A stretch of 64,000 nucleotides of DNA from the NCBI GenBank assembly GCA_039198225.1, contig JBCCTQ010000011.1, forward strand, positions 37,968 to 101,967, in the 5' to 3' direction. Each line of letters begins with the position of its first letter. The stretch's first letter is position 1. The position numbers were made by a program, and so were the translations under genes. Origin of the DNA: JASJAR01 sp039198225 (lineage in GTDB: Bacteria > Pseudomonadota > Alphaproteobacteria > Rhodobacterales > Rhodobacteraceae). The notes under the pieces were generated by a model. The model was not told the origin of the DNA. It was given only the letters and a program-made list of their open reading frames with translations, and made no database searches. This document shows positions 26,393 through 35,575 of the stretch, one piece after another.

Positions 26393-27787
26393 ATGGCCGA
26401 GCAGGCAAAATTCCTTGAGGGCAGTCTTTTGGGCCATGTGACCGTCATGTCGCTCACGGCTTCGATCGGGCTTATGGCGGTCTTTGTTGTCGATTTCGTC
26501 GACATGATTTTCATCTCGATGCTTGGCAAAGACGAATTGGCGGCGGCCGTCGGATATGCGGGCGCGATCCTCTTTTTCACCACCTCCTTCGGGATCGGTA
26601 TGGCGATTGCCGCCGGAGCGTTGGTGGCCAAGGCCCTCGGAGCAGGGGATGAAGAGCTTGCAGCCCAGCGGGCGGCGACCTCGCTCTTTTGGGGTGTCGT
26701 TTTCGGCGCGGTCTTTGCCGCCGTGGTTTGGGTCAATCTACGGCCCATCGCGGCTCTGGTGGGCGCGAGCGGGGTCACGCTCGATCTCGCGGTCGGGTAT
26801 CTGGCGATCATCATTCCCACCATGCCGGTTCTCTTGGTCGGTATTGTGGGCTCGGCCGTGCTCCGCGCCCATGGGGCGGCACGCAAAGCGATGACGGCGA
26901 CACTCATCGGCGGGGCGATCAACGCCGTGCTCGACCCCATCCTGATTTTCGGGCTCGACATGGAACTTGCCGGAGCGGCCTGGGCCTCGGTGGCGGCGCG
27001 GTTCGGGATCGCGGCCGCTGCGATCACGGGCATTCTCCGCGACCATGGCGGGCTCAAGATGCCCCCTGCGAGCGCTCTTTTTGGCGATTTCCGACCGATC
27101 CTTGCCATTGCGGCCCCTGCAATCCTCACCCAACTCGCCACGCCCATCGGGCAAGCCTATGTCACCCGGTCCATGGCTGAATTCGGCGAAGCGGCGGTGG
27201 CAGGCATGGCGATTGTGGCCCGGATCACGCCGGTGGCCTTCGGGGTGATCTTTGCCTTGTCCGGTGCGGTGGGGCCGATCATTGGCCAAAATTACGGGGC
27301 AGGGCGCCATGACCGGGTGCGCGAGGCTTTCCGGGACGCGCTGGTATTTACGGCGAGCGTGGTCATCGCGATCTCGATCGCGCTCTTTCTCCTTCGCGTT
27401 CCCATTGTCACGCTCTTTGAAGCCGAGGGCATCACCCGAACGCTGGTGTTTTTGTTCTGCGGGCCCCTGGCGCTGGCGTTTTTCTTTAATGGTCTGATCT
27501 TTGTCTCAAACGCCGCGTTCAACAATCTTGGCCATCCTTTTTATTCGACTTGGATCAATTGGGGTCGGCATACTCTGGGGACCATCCCTTTCGTGATAGC
27601 CGGAGCGGCCTTATTCGGCGCGCCGGGGGTGCTCATTGGCCAGGCGGCGGGCGGGTTTTTGTTCGGAATGATCGCGCTCTACCTGGCCCGCCGCGTCATC
27701 GGGCTCGAAGGAGAGAAAGAGGCCGAGAGCCTCGACGATTTCGAGCGCCAGAAACGCACATTCCAGATGTTCCACCACCGGAGGTAG
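26393..27787 (+). CDS. MATE family efflux transporter
   Basis: 464 residues with about 12 hydrophobic segments in two MatE halves. First half: SIGLMAVFVVDFVDMIFISM and AVGYAGAILFFTTSFGIGMA; second half: VYNP-like MAIVARITPVAFGVIFALSG then GPIIGQNYGAGRHDRVREAF, the conserved loop of MATE proteins. These use Na+ or H+ gradients to expel cationic drugs or metabolites. The substrate is unknown. It lies 57 bp after gltX and about 80 bp before the glycine riboswitch. Confidence 0.94.
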   Translation: MAEQAKFLEGSLLGHVTVMSLTASIGLMAVFVVDFVDMIFISMLGKDELAAAVGYAGAILFFTTSFGIGMAIAAGALVAKALGAGDEELAAQRAATSLFWGVVFGAVFAAVVWVNLRPIAALVGASGVTLDLAVGYLAIIIPTMPVLLVGIVGSAVLRAHGAARKAMTATLIGGAINAVLDPILIFGLDMELAGAAWASVAARFGIAAAAITGILRDHGGLKMPPASALFGDFRPILAIAAPAILTQLATPIGQAYVTRSMAEFGEAAVAGMAIVARITPVAFGVIFALSGAVGPIIGQNYGAGRHDRVREAFRDALVFTASVVIAISIALFLLRVPIVTLFEAEGITRTLVFLFCGPLALAFFFNGLIFVSNAAFNNLGHPFYSTWINWGRHTLGTIPFVIAGAALFGAPGVLIGQAAGGFLFGMIALYLARRVIGLEGEKEAESLDDFERQKRTFQMFHHRR

Positions 27788-27866
27788 GAGCCGCTCCGCT
27801 GCCTGTTCCTTCTGCGACCACTCTGCGGCTTGTCGAAATTGACGCGAGCCGCTACACGGAATTTAA

Positions 27867-28017
27867 GCGATGGGAGACGCGGCGGGGAACCGTCGGGCCG
27901 AAGGAGCAACCGCCCCGGTAATCTCTCAGGCAAAAGGACCGTCGCGAACAGGAAACTCTGGAGAGTGGTGCGGATGCGCCCGCCGAAGGGATAGCGATCT
28001 CAGGCGAAAGGACAGAG
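27867..28017 (+). promoter_or_regulatory. Tandem glycine riboswitch
   Basis: Two aptamers in series. The first (27867-27945) has P1 GCGATGG/CCGTCGC, with GGGAGACGC, GCCGAAGGAGCAA and the core AATCTCTCAGGCAAAAGGAC. The second (27956-28017) has P1 CTCTG/CAGAG with GGAGAGTG, GCCGAAGGGATAG and ATCTCAGGCGAAAGGACAGA. The linker is about 10 bases. The riboswitch sits 68 bp upstream of gcvT and should turn the glycine cleavage operon on when glycine is plentiful. Confidence 0.95.
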
Positions 28018-28020
28018 GGG

Positions 28021-28055
28021 GCACCGACGAGCCGGTTTGGGCTCGCTTACGGTGC
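28021..28055 (+). promoter_or_regulatory. Hairpin between riboswitch and gcvT (expression platform candidate)
   Basis: GCACCG (28021-28026) pairs with CGGTGC (28050-28055), and inner GAGCC/GGCTC (28029-28033/28040-28044) closes a small loop. It starts three bases after the second aptamer and ends 30 bases before the gcvT start. No U-tract follows, so control by translation or by anti-pairing to the aptamer is more likely than simple termination. Confidence 0.45.
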
Positions 28056-28085
28056 CGGGCGACCGGCCGCGAAAAACGGTGCGCC

Positions 28086-29183
28086 ATGGGCGAATTGAAG
28101 CGAACGGGGCTTTTCGACCTCCATTTGGAACACGGTGCCAAAATGGTGCCGTTCGCGGGCTACGACATGCCGGTGCAGTACGCGGCCGGGGTCATGGCCG
28201 AGCACAAGCATTGCCGAGCGAAAGCGGGCCTCTTCGATGTGAGCCATATGGGCCAAGTGATCCTCCGGGGTGCGGGTCGCGCTGAGGCACTTGAAAGCGT
28301 TGTGCCCGTGGACGTGGCGGGTCTTGGCGAAGGGCGTCAGCGCTACGGATTTTTTACGAACGAAGCGGGCGGGATCCTCGACGATTTGATGGTCGCCAAT
28401 CGGGGCGAAGATCTCTTTCTCGTGGTCAATGCCGCGCGTAAGGACCATGATCTTGAACTTCTTGCGGGGCTGAAAGGCGCCGAAGTTACGCCCATTGAAG
28501 ACCGGGCTCTTCTCGCGCTCCAGGGCCCAGCGGCCGAGGACGTGTTAGCCGAGACCGTACCCGAAATCCGCGATATGCGGTTTCTCGACGTCATCGTGGC
28601 GGGCGATCTTTGGATATCCCGGTCTGGCTATACTGGCGAAGACGGGTTCGAGATCTCGGTGCCAGAAGCCCGGGCCGAAGCCTTTGCCCGTGAATTATTG
28701 ACACATGACGATGTTCTCCCCATCGGCCTTGGCGCCCGGGACAGTCTCCGCCTCGAGGCCGGGCTTTGCCTTTACGGCTCCGATATCGACGAGAAGACCT
28801 CGCCGGTCGAGGCTGGGCTCGTCTGGGCGATCCAAAAGGTCCGCCGGACGGGCGGGGCGCGGGAAGGCGGGTTTCCCGGTGCCGCGCGGATCCTTTCCGA
28901 GATCGCCGAGGGACCCGCCCGGAAACGGGTGGGGCTCTTGCCCGACGGCCGGGCGCCAATGCGGGCCGGGACCGAGATATTCGCCGATGCCGAGGGCGGC
29001 ACTGCGATCGGTTCAGTGACGTCCGGCGCCTTCGGGCCAAGCATCGAACGGCCCATATCGATGAGTTATGTGCCAACCGAACACGCGGCCCCTGGCACAG
29101 CTCTTTTCGGCGAGGTCCGCGGGAAACGCCTGCCCCTCGCGGTCGCCCCCCTTCCTTTCACCCCCGCGCAGTTCAAACGCTAG
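28086..29183 (+). CDS. gcvT: Glycine cleavage system aminomethyltransferase T
   Basis: 365 residues from ATG 28086. It begins KRTGLFDLHLEHGAKMVPFA, the normal GcvT N-terminus; frame upstream overlaps the riboswitch and is not coding. VSHMGQVILRG and YTGEDGFEISVPEARAEAF are conserved folate-binding segments; the catalytic Asp is expected in the SRSGYTGEDG region. It transfers the methylene group from lipoyl-GcvH to tetrahydrofolate. First gene after the glycine riboswitch, 9 bp ahead of gcvH. Confidence 0.96.
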   Translation: MGELKRTGLFDLHLEHGAKMVPFAGYDMPVQYAAGVMAEHKHCRAKAGLFDVSHMGQVILRGAGRAEALESVVPVDVAGLGEGRQRYGFFTNEAGGILDDLMVANRGEDLFLVVNAARKDHDLELLAGLKGAEVTPIEDRALLALQGPAAEDVLAETVPEIRDMRFLDVIVAGDLWISRSGYTGEDGFEISVPEARAEAFARELLTHDDVLPIGLGARDSLRLEAGLCLYGSDIDEKTSPVEAGLVWAIQKVRRTGGAREGGFPGAARILSEIAEGPARKRVGLLPDGRAPMRAGTEIFADAEGGTAIGSVTSGAFGPSIERPISMSYVPTEHAAPGTALFGEVRGKRLPLAVAPLPFTPAQFKR

Positions 29184-29192
29184 GAGACCCCG

Positions 29193-29552
29193 ATGAAATT
29201 CACCGAAGACCACGAATGGCTCACTGCGGACGGCGATGTCGTGACCGTCGGCATCACCGAACATGCGGCCTCCCAATTGGGCGACGTCGTGTTCGTCGAA
29301 CTGCCGGAGGTTGAGGCGCAAGTCTCAAAGGGCGACGAGATCGTGGTGATTGAAAGCGTGAAGGCGGCGTCGGATATCGTTGCTCCCTTGGACGGTGAGA
29401 TCGTGGAGGTGAATGAGGCCATTGTCGAAACGCCAAACTTGGTTAACGATGATCCGTTGGGCGGTGCGTGGTTTTTTAAGATCAAGGTCGCCGATCTCGG
29501 CCCGATGAACGAGCTGATGGATGAGGACGCCTACAAGGCGTTTGTGGAGTAG
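29193..29552 (+). CDS. gcvH: Glycine cleavage system H protein
   Basis: 119 residues starting MKFTEDHEWLTADGDVVTVG. The lipoylation lysine is in IVVIESVKAASDIVAPLDGE (about residue 55), and the C-terminus WFFKIKVADLGPMNELMD is typical. Shuttles the methylamine and reducing power between P, T and L proteins via lipoate. Ribosome binding site AGGAG precedes the start. The L protein partner, lpdA, lies elsewhere in the window (62067-63455). Confidence 0.96.
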   Translation: MKFTEDHEWLTADGDVVTVGITEHAASQLGDVVFVELPEVEAQVSKGDEIVVIESVKAASDIVAPLDGEIVEVNEAIVETPNLVNDDPLGGAWFFKIKVADLGPMNELMDEDAYKAFVE

Positions 29553-29565
29553 GGGACGGCGCGAT

Positions 29566-29802
29566 TTGACCAGCTCTCCGACCACTTTTCAGATGTCTCG
29601 CCCGGTGGGCACTGCCGAGGAGCGCGCACCCGCTCCGGTCCAAGCGGATCGGGCGCAACCCCGCTCGGAAATGTTTGCCCAGGCGCCCGTCCACCTGAGC
29701 AACCTTGATGAAAATCATGAACCATTCGCGTTTGTCCGCGGCCCCATCTCGGACGATATCAAACCCAAACCGCTGCCCGGCACCCATCTAAGAGGAGCCT
29801 AA
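29566..29802 (+). CDS. Small hypothetical protein between gcvH and gcvP
   Basis: An ORF fills the gap between gcvH and gcvP and ends four bases before the gcvP start. TTG 29566 (78 aa) follows GGGGACGG; ATG 29593 (69 aa) is an alternative. The product is polar and proline-rich (EERAPAPVQADRAQPRSEMF; NLDENHEPFAFVRGPISDDI) with no membrane segment or known domain. Small genes in this spot occur in related genomes as I recall, which would support reality, but I cannot check. It may be co-expressed with the glycine cleavage system. Confidence 0.5.
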   Translation: MTSSPTTFQMSRPVGTAEERAPAPVQADRAQPRSEMFAQAPVHLSNLDENHEPFAFVRGPISDDIKPKPLPGTHLRGA

Positions 29803-29806
29803 CCCT

Positions 29807-32650
29807 TTGTCCTTCGCGCCCACCGAATACGATCCGTATGATTTCGCCAACCGTCGCCATATCGGGCCGAGCCCAGCTGAAATGGCTGAGATGCTCGCCG
29901 TGATCGGTGCACCGAGCCTCGATGCATTGATCGATGAGACCGTTCCCGCCTCGCTCCGCCAAACCGATCCGTTGACCATTGGCAAGCCAAAATCCGAGCG
30001 CGAGCTTCTCTGGCACATGCGCCAGGTTGCCCAAAAGAACAAGGTTTTCACCACGATGATCGGCCAGGGCTATTACGGCACGGTCACCCCGCCCGCGATC
30101 CAGCGCAACATCCTTGAAAACCCCGCCTGGTATACGGCCTATACGCCTTACCAGCCGGAAATCAGCCAAGGCCGCCTCGAAGCGCTTTTGAACTACCAGA
30201 CCATGGTGTCCGATCTCACCGGACTTCCAGTGGCCAATGCCTCGCTTCTCGATGAGGCGACAGCGGCGGCCGAAGCCATGGCGATGGCCAAACGCGTCGC
30301 AAAGTCAAAGGCGGCGGCTTTCTTCGTCGACGAAAACTGCCATCCCCAAAACATCGCGGTGATGAAAACGCGCGCAGCTCCTTTAGGGATCGAAATCGTT
30401 GTGGGCGCACCGGAGGATCTCGAGCCCGCTTCGGTCTTCGGGGCGATCTTTCAGTATCCAGGCACTTACGGTCATATCCGCGATTTCACCGATGCGATGG
30501 AGGCACTCCACGGCGAGAAAGCCCTCGGCATCGTTATTGCCGACCCTTTGTCGTTGACGCTTTTGAAAGAACCGGGGGCCATGGGCGCCGATATTGCCGT
30601 GGGCTCCACCCAGCGTTTCGGCGTGCCCATGGGCTACGGCGGGCCCCACGCGGCCTATATCGCCTGCCAGGACGCAATCAAACGCGCCCTTCCTGGCCGC
30701 CTCGTGGGTGTCTCGGTCGATGCAAGGGGGAACAAGGCCTACCGGCTCAGCCTCCAGACCCGCGAACAGCACATTCGGCGCGAAAAGGCGACGTCGAATG
30801 TCTGCACGGCCCAGGCGCTCCTTGCGGTCATGGCCTCTTTCTACGCGGTGTTTCATGGGCCGAAAGGGCTCCGGGCCATCGCCGAGAGGGTCCACCGGAA
30901 GGCCCTCCGGATTGCACGGGGGCTCGAAGCTGCGGGCTATGAGGTTATGCCCGAGGCGTTTTTCGACACGATCACGGTCGATGTGGGGGCCCTTCAGGGG
31001 GTCATTATCCGGGCTGCCAAGGATCGGCGGATCAATCTTCGACCCGTGGGCGACACGGCCGTGGGCATTAGCGTCGACGAGACGACCCGCTTTGCCGATA
31101 TCGATCGGCTTTGGGAAGCGTTCGGCATCAAGATCGGTGCGCCGAAGAGCAACGATATGCGGCTGCCCGACGGGATGGAGAGGCGGACCGAGTATTTGAC
31201 CCATCCGGTGTTTCACATGAACCGGGCCGAGACCGAGATGATGCGCTATATGCGCCGGCTCGCCGACCGGGATCTGGCCCTCGACAGGGCAATGATCCCC
31301 CTCGGCTCCTGCACGATGAAGCTGAATGCGGCCGCCGAGATGATGCCGGTCACTTGGCCGGAATTTGCGAATATCCACCCGTTCGCCCCGGCCGATCAGA
31401 CCGAGGGCTATGCAGAGATGCTCCGCGAGCTGTCGGCCGTGCTCTGCCAGGCCACGGGCTACGACGCGATGTCTATGCAGCCCAATTCCGGTGCCCAGGG
31501 CGAGTATGCGGGGCTTTTGACCATCGCGGCCTATCACCGGGCCCGGGGCGATACGGAGCGCCATATCTGCCTCATTCCCACTTCGGCCCACGGTACCAAT
31601 CCGGCTTCGGCGCAAATGGCTGGGATGGAAGTGGTGGTCGTCCAGGCGGCCGAGAACGGTGATATCGACGTGGAAGACTTCCGCGCCAAGGCAGAAGCGG
31701 CGGGCGAGAAACTCGCAGCGGCGATGATCACCTATCCCTCGACCCACGGCGTGTTCGAAGAAACCGTCCGCGAGGTCTGCGACATCACCCATGCCCATGG
31801 CGGGCAGGTCTATCTCGATGGGGCGAATTTGAACGCGCTGGTGGGCCTCGTGAAACCCGGCGAGATCGGCGCCGATGTGAGCCATCTCAATCTCCACAAG
31901 ACATTCTGCATCCCCCATGGGGGGGGTGGTCCCGGCATGGGACCGATCGGTGTGAAGGCGCACCTTGAGCCCCATCTTCCCGGTCATCCCGAAACCGGGG
32001 GCGGCGAAGGCCCGGTGGCGGGGGCACCCTTTGGCTCGGCATCGATCCTCCCGATCTCCTGGGCCTATTGTCTGATGATGGGAGGCGACGGGCTTACCCA
32101 AGCCACAAAGGTCGCGATCCTAAACGCAAACTACATCGCCAAGCGCCTCGAAGGGGCCTACGAAATCCTCTTCATGGGCGCCCATGGCCGTTCGGCCCAT
32201 GAATGCATCCTCGATACCCGGCCTTTCGCGGAAATGGGCGTGACGGTGGATGATATTGCCAAGCGCCTGATCGATAACGGTTTCCATGCACCGACTATGT
32301 CTTGGCCGGTGGCCGGAACGCTGATGGTGGAGCCCACTGAGAGCGAAACCAAGGCCGAGCTCGACCGGTTTATCACCGCCATGCTCGCGATCCGTGATGA
32401 GATCCAAGCGGTCGCCGACGGAAACCTCGACCGCGAGAACAATCCCCTCAAGAATGCGCCCCACACAGTCGAAGACCTCGTGGGCGAATGGGACCGGCCT
32501 TATTCGCGGGAAGTCGGCTGCTATCCGGCCGGGGCCTTCCGGGTCGACAAGTATTGGCCACCGGTCAACCGCGTCGATAACGCTTACGGCGACCGCCATC
32601 TCGTTTGCACCTGTCCTCCGGTCGAGGAATATCTCGAAGCGGCGGAATAG
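29807..32650 (+). CDS. gcvP: Glycine dehydrogenase (decarboxylating), P protein
   Basis: 947 residues of the single-chain P protein. It starts at TTG 29807, supported by AGAGGAG (29791-29797) at the right spacing and by the first conserved block YDFANRRHIGPSPAEMAEML. Two homologous halves; the C-terminal half holds the PLP lysine in NLHKTFCIPHGGGGPGMGPI at about residue 700. PLP-dependent decarboxylation of glycine, passing aminomethyl to GcvH. A TTG start may keep it lower than T and H. Followed by palindromes that may terminate the operon. Confidence 0.96.
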   Translation: MSFAPTEYDPYDFANRRHIGPSPAEMAEMLAVIGAPSLDALIDETVPASLRQTDPLTIGKPKSERELLWHMRQVAQKNKVFTTMIGQGYYGTVTPPAIQRNILENPAWYTAYTPYQPEISQGRLEALLNYQTMVSDLTGLPVANASLLDEATAAAEAMAMAKRVAKSKAAAFFVDENCHPQNIAVMKTRAAPLGIEIVVGAPEDLEPASVFGAIFQYPGTYGHIRDFTDAMEALHGEKALGIVIADPLSLTLLKEPGAMGADIAVGSTQRFGVPMGYGGPHAAYIACQDAIKRALPGRLVGVSVDARGNKAYRLSLQTREQHIRREKATSNVCTAQALLAVMASFYAVFHGPKGLRAIAERVHRKALRIARGLEAAGYEVMPEAFFDTITVDVGALQGVIIRAAKDRRINLRPVGDTAVGISVDETTRFADIDRLWEAFGIKIGAPKSNDMRLPDGMERRTEYLTHPVFHMNRAETEMMRYMRRLADRDLALDRAMIPLGSCTMKLNAAAEMMPVTWPEFANIHPFAPADQTEGYAEMLRELSAVLCQATGYDAMSMQPNSGAQGEYAGLLTIAAYHRARGDTERHICLIPTSAHGTNPASAQMAGMEVVVVQAAENGDIDVEDFRAKAEAAGEKLAAAMITYPSTHGVFEETVREVCDITHAHGGQVYLDGANLNALVGLVKPGEIGADVSHLNLHKTFCIPHGGGGPGMGPIGVKAHLEPHLPGHPETGGGEGPVAGAPFGSASILPISWAYCLMMGGDGLTQATKVAILNANYIAKRLEGAYEILFMGAHGRSAHECILDTRPFAEMGVTVDDIAKRLIDNGFHAPTMSWPVAGTLMVEPTESETKAELDRFITAMLAIRDEIQAVADGNLDRENNPLKNAPHTVEDLVGEWDRPYSREVGCYPAGAFRVDKYWPPVNRVDNAYGDRHLVCTCPPVEEYLEAAE

Positions 32651-32669
32651 GCTGGGCGACGCAGGGCGC

Positions 32670-32690
32670 GCCCCGGACTTGATCCGGGGC
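32670..32690. repeat. Palindromic repeat/possible terminator after gcvP
   Basis: GCCCCGGA (32670-32677) and TCCGGGGC (32683-32690) form a perfect 8-bp stem around CTTGA. A T-rich run (GGATTTTTTA) lies about 10 bases after it, and a second stem CCGGG/CCCGG sits at 32722-32736. Placed between convergent gcvP and the VOC gene, it could stop transcription. A similar palindrome with a TTG loop occurs at 46915-46935. Confidence 0.55.
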
Positions 32691-32745
32691 CTCCTGGTTG
32701 GGATTTTTTAGTGTAGGGGTCCCGGGTCACGCCCGGAACGGGGGA

Positions 32746-33240
32746 TCACTCACGTGCTTCGACGAGCAACGCTTCAACGTCGAGCGGGCTGTTGTCGATA
32801 ATGGGCGTGCCGTCCGGGTGGAAGGTCCATTCCGACCTCGGCCGGTCGCGGTAAAGCTCAAGCCCGTTGCGGTCGGGATCGTCGAGATAGACCGCTTCGC
32901 TCACATTGTGGTCGGCCGCACCAGTAAGTTCTATGCCCGCATCTCGGACCCGGCCGATGGCCTGGCCGAGGCTCTTCCGGTCCGGGAAGAGGAACGCAAG
33001 GTGATAGAGCCCCGTATGGCCCCGCGGCGGCGGTGTGCCACCGCCACTCTCCCAAGTGTTGAGGCCGAGGTGGTGATGGTAGTCGTCGAAAGCCAAAAAC
33101 GCGGCCCTGCTGCCGTAATAAGCCACCAGCCGCATCCCGATCACGTCGCGGTAAAACGCCACCGCCCGGTCGAGATCGCTGACTTTCAAATGCCCATGGC
33201 CTACGGACGCACCCTGAACGCCCTTGCCTTTTTCAGTCAC
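32746..33240 (-). CDS. VOC family protein (catechol-2,3-dioxygenase/CatE-like)
   Basis: 164 residues starting at GTG 33240 with a strong AGGAGG ribosome binding site 8 bases upstream. One glyoxalase-type beta-alpha-beta-beta-beta pair: HGHLKVSDLDRAVAFYRDVI (metal-ligand His in the first strand), FDDYHHHLGLNTW, LYHLAFLFPDRKSLGQAIGR, and the C-terminal YLDDPDRNGLELYRDRP with the metal-binding Glu. Resembles single-domain CatE-like dioxygenases. Substrate unknown. Convergent with gcvP and 56 bp beyond the DMT transporter gene, which is upstream on the same strand. Confidence 0.85.
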   Translation of the reverse strand: MTEKGKGVQGASVGHGHLKVSDLDRAVAFYRDVIGMRLVAYYGSRAAFLAFDDYHHHLGLNTWESGGGTPPPRGHTGLYHLAFLFPDRKSLGQAIGRVRDAGIELTGAADHNVSEAVYLDDPDRNGLELYRDRPRSEWTFHPDGTPIIDNSPLDVEALLVEARE

Positions 33241-33296
33241 AGTCGAACCCTCCTTTGAACTGGAGACTGGCTGATTTGGGGATTGGATGCGACCGC

Positions 33297-34169
33297 TTAC
33301 TGATCAAGCGACGGATTGGGCCGCCGCTCGAGCAACAGCGCACCGAGCCCCGAAAGTGCGATGAGGAGGAGACCGGCCAGGGCAATGGCATCGGGCCATT
33401 CACCGAAAACAAGGACGCCTAAGGCGGTCGCGGAAAAAAGCTGCGTGTAGACCAGCGGCGCCACCAGGCTTGCCTCGGCCCTTTTGTTGGCGAGGACCAA
33501 AAGGAAGTTGCCCGCCGCCGAGCCGAGTGCACTGACGAGAACCAGGGCAGAGACCGACCAATTGAGCGACGGGAGCTCCGCGCCGAGCCCGATGGGCAGA
33601 AGGAGCACCGAGCCAATGAGAAGCTGCGACATCAAGAGAAGGCGCGGTCGATACGCTCCCGCCACGGCCCGGGTCATGGCCAAGTAGGCGCCGTAACACG
33701 TGCCCGCCGCCACGGCGAAGACCATACCCGGCGACATGCCGAAGCCCGGTTTGACTACGAGGAGCACGCCAAAAAATCCTACTGCTAGAAGTCCCGTCCG
33801 CAACCGTGAGGGGGTCTCGCCGAGAAAAGCGATCGCAATGACATAGGAAACGATAGGCCCGACAAAAAAGGCGCCGAAAACATTGGCAATGGGTTCGGTT
33901 TCAAGGGCGGTGAGGATCGAAGAGATCCCGACAGCGATGAAAGCGGCCCGGAGCAACACCCGCCAATTGAAGAATTTTGGGACTTCCCGGAACGTCAGAC
34001 CACTGAAGGGGAGGATCAGGAGCGCTCCAATAAAGAAACGCGACCAGGCCACAAAGATCGGGTCGACCCCCTGGCCGGCCAGGAGTTTCCCGGCCGTGTC
34101 GCCGATGACCACGAGGGTCACCGCGGCGAAAACGAGGCCCGCCAGACGAAAAAGATCGAGCGCAGTCAT
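33297..34169 (-). CDS. DMT family transporter (EamA)
   Basis: 290 residues with ten hydrophobic segments in two EamA repeats. Features include FIGALLILPFSGLTFREVPK in the first half and LVAPLVYTQLFSATALGVLV-FGEWPDAIALAGLLLIALSG in the second, the usual end of EamA repeats. Drug/metabolite exporters of this family move amino acids, nucleosides or drugs; the substrate is unknown here. Ends RRPNPSLDQ. Confidence 0.9.
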   Translation of the reverse strand: MTALDLFRLAGLVFAAVTLVVIGDTAGKLLAGQGVDPIFVAWSRFFIGALLILPFSGLTFREVPKFFNWRVLLRAAFIAVGISSILTALETEPIANVFGAFFVGPIVSYVIAIAFLGETPSRLRTGLLAVGFFGVLLVVKPGFGMSPGMVFAVAAGTCYGAYLAMTRAVAGAYRPRLLLMSQLLIGSVLLLPIGLGAELPSLNWSVSALVLVSALGSAAGNFLLVLANKRAEASLVAPLVYTQLFSATALGVLVFGEWPDAIALAGLLLIALSGLGALLLERRPNPSLDQ

Positions 34170-34290
34170 GGGATGAAACTTCGGTTGTAAGGAACTACGT
34201 CAGCCTATCAGGCTACTGCTCTGTCCGAAAGGCGATCACGCACTCGGGCGTCAAACGCGGCAGGAGAGCCGCCGTGGAACCGCCTTTGGT

Positions 34291-35145
34291 TTAGTTGGCA
34301 GCCAAGAGCGACGGGTTTATCACCAGGTTCCGCACCCCATGGGCCGTGCGTTCTTCAAAGATATTGTTCCCCAGCCAGGCATCGACCGACTGGATGCTGA
34401 CCTTGATGACCTGGGGGCGCACGCTCCATGTTACTTGGTAAGGAGAGCCTTTCTCATTGTAGCCCGGCCCGGTGGTCGAGCCCGGATATTGCACCGGCGT
34501 CCCAGTATTGTTCGGGATATTGACCGCCTGATGAAATCCGTTCCTGAGGGCCACCTCGTTGAGTTCCACGAAATCGGCAGCTCCCTCGTCATTCACGATC
34601 ACATAGACCTGCGCTTCGACGCGGAGTTGCGGGTTCAGGATCGCTTTGCTGAGGCAGGCTCCGAGCGTGGGGCCAGGATTGATGTCTGCGGTAGTGTGGA
34701 CGTAGTGAACCTCGATCGTGTCCCCAACTTCGAGCGTGCCGTGCTGGCCCGCGCCCACTTCCCATGGATAGGGTTCGAGTTCGGCATCAGTGAGGGAGCC
34801 GTTGTAGAGAAAGCCCGTGCCACTGCCCTCGCCGTCGCCATTGCCGGCATAGGTGGTAAATTCGCCGCCCTTGTGTTCGGCACCTTCATGGAAATGGATA
34901 TTGCAAAGATGCATGTCCACATAGGCCGGGGCGGGCTGGAAGACGCGGGGATTGGTGCCGCGCAATTCGTCGATGTCGCGGGGGGCCTGCGGTCCAAAAC
35001 CTGCACCCGTGGTCGACGCGGCCAATGTGGCGCGCTGCTCCTCAATAATCTTGTCGTCGACGACTAAGTCTTCGGCCAGAGCTGAGGTGGCCAAGGCCGT
35101 GCCCACGGCCGCACCAACGAGAACGTTTCTCTTAACCGATTGCAT
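34291..35145 (-). CDS. Delta-class carbonic anhydrase, exported
   Basis: 284 residues from ATG 35145 (GGGGA ribosome binding site just before; an alternative start is ATG 35166). Signal peptide NVLVGAAVGTALATSALAED, then DLVVDDKIIEEQRATLAA, GFGPQAPRDIDE and the signature MHLCNIHFHEGAEHKGGEFT at residues 78-97. The two histidines of H-F-H and the later H91 are the expected zinc ligands. C-terminal part GSTTGPGYNEKGSPYQVTWS and AHGVRNLVINPSLL is strongly family-like. Interconverts CO2 and bicarbonate in the periplasm or outside the cell. Lacks two cysteines I recall from other members (WEVGAGQHG and AWLGNN positions). Confidence 0.88.
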   Translation of the reverse strand: MQSVKRNVLVGAAVGTALATSALAEDLVVDDKIIEEQRATLAASTTGAGFGPQAPRDIDELRGTNPRVFQPAPAYVDMHLCNIHFHEGAEHKGGEFTTYAGNGDGEGSGTGFLYNGSLTDAELEPYPWEVGAGQHGTLEVGDTIEVHYVHTTADINPGPTLGACLSKAILNPQLRVEAQVYVIVNDEGAADFVELNEVALRNGFHQAVNIPNNTGTPVQYPGSTTGPGYNEKGSPYQVTWSVRPQVIKVSIQSVDAWLGNNIFEERTAHGVRNLVINPSLLAAN

Positions 35146-35362
35146 GTGAACGTCCCCCATGGTCATGGTCCATGACTTTCTCGAATAAATCTCCCTGATT
35201 GAGGGAGCTTAGCTCGCGATTCTTTCCAGGCAAAACACCAGTTTCAGACGTAGCACCGCCCAGTCCTGCGGAAAAGGACCGTCGGATCTGTCGGAAAGTT
35301 ATTGGACAAAAATGCCGACATGGCTGCCCATCGCGGCCGTCATTTCGGCTGGGCTGTCCGAC

Positions 35363-35391
35363 TTGACAGAATTTGGGAGATCCGCAAGAAC
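35363..35391 (+). promoter_or_regulatory. Probable promoter for tRNA-Ala(CGC)
   Basis: A perfect -35 hexamer TTGACA (35363-35368) with a 17-base spacer leads to a weak -10 AAGAAC (35386-35391), ending 12 bases before the mature tRNA 5' end at 35404. The -10 is poor, so the assignment rests on the -35 and its position. Confidence 0.45.
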
Positions 35392-35403
35392 CCCGCGTCG
35401 GAA

Positions 35404-35479
<76 letters not shown>

Positions 35480-35575
35480 AAAACCTGATGCCGAACACTT
35501 TCAGTCGATCCTCTAGGGTTGGCCGGGCGTTCTCCGAACTTGCAGTGCCCCCGCCCGGACGCTATCCGGCGCAGC

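Noticed and set aside
30383..32101. 572-codon minus-strand ORF
   Set aside because: Antisense of gcvP in a GC-rich frame with no homology, no start signal and no domain.
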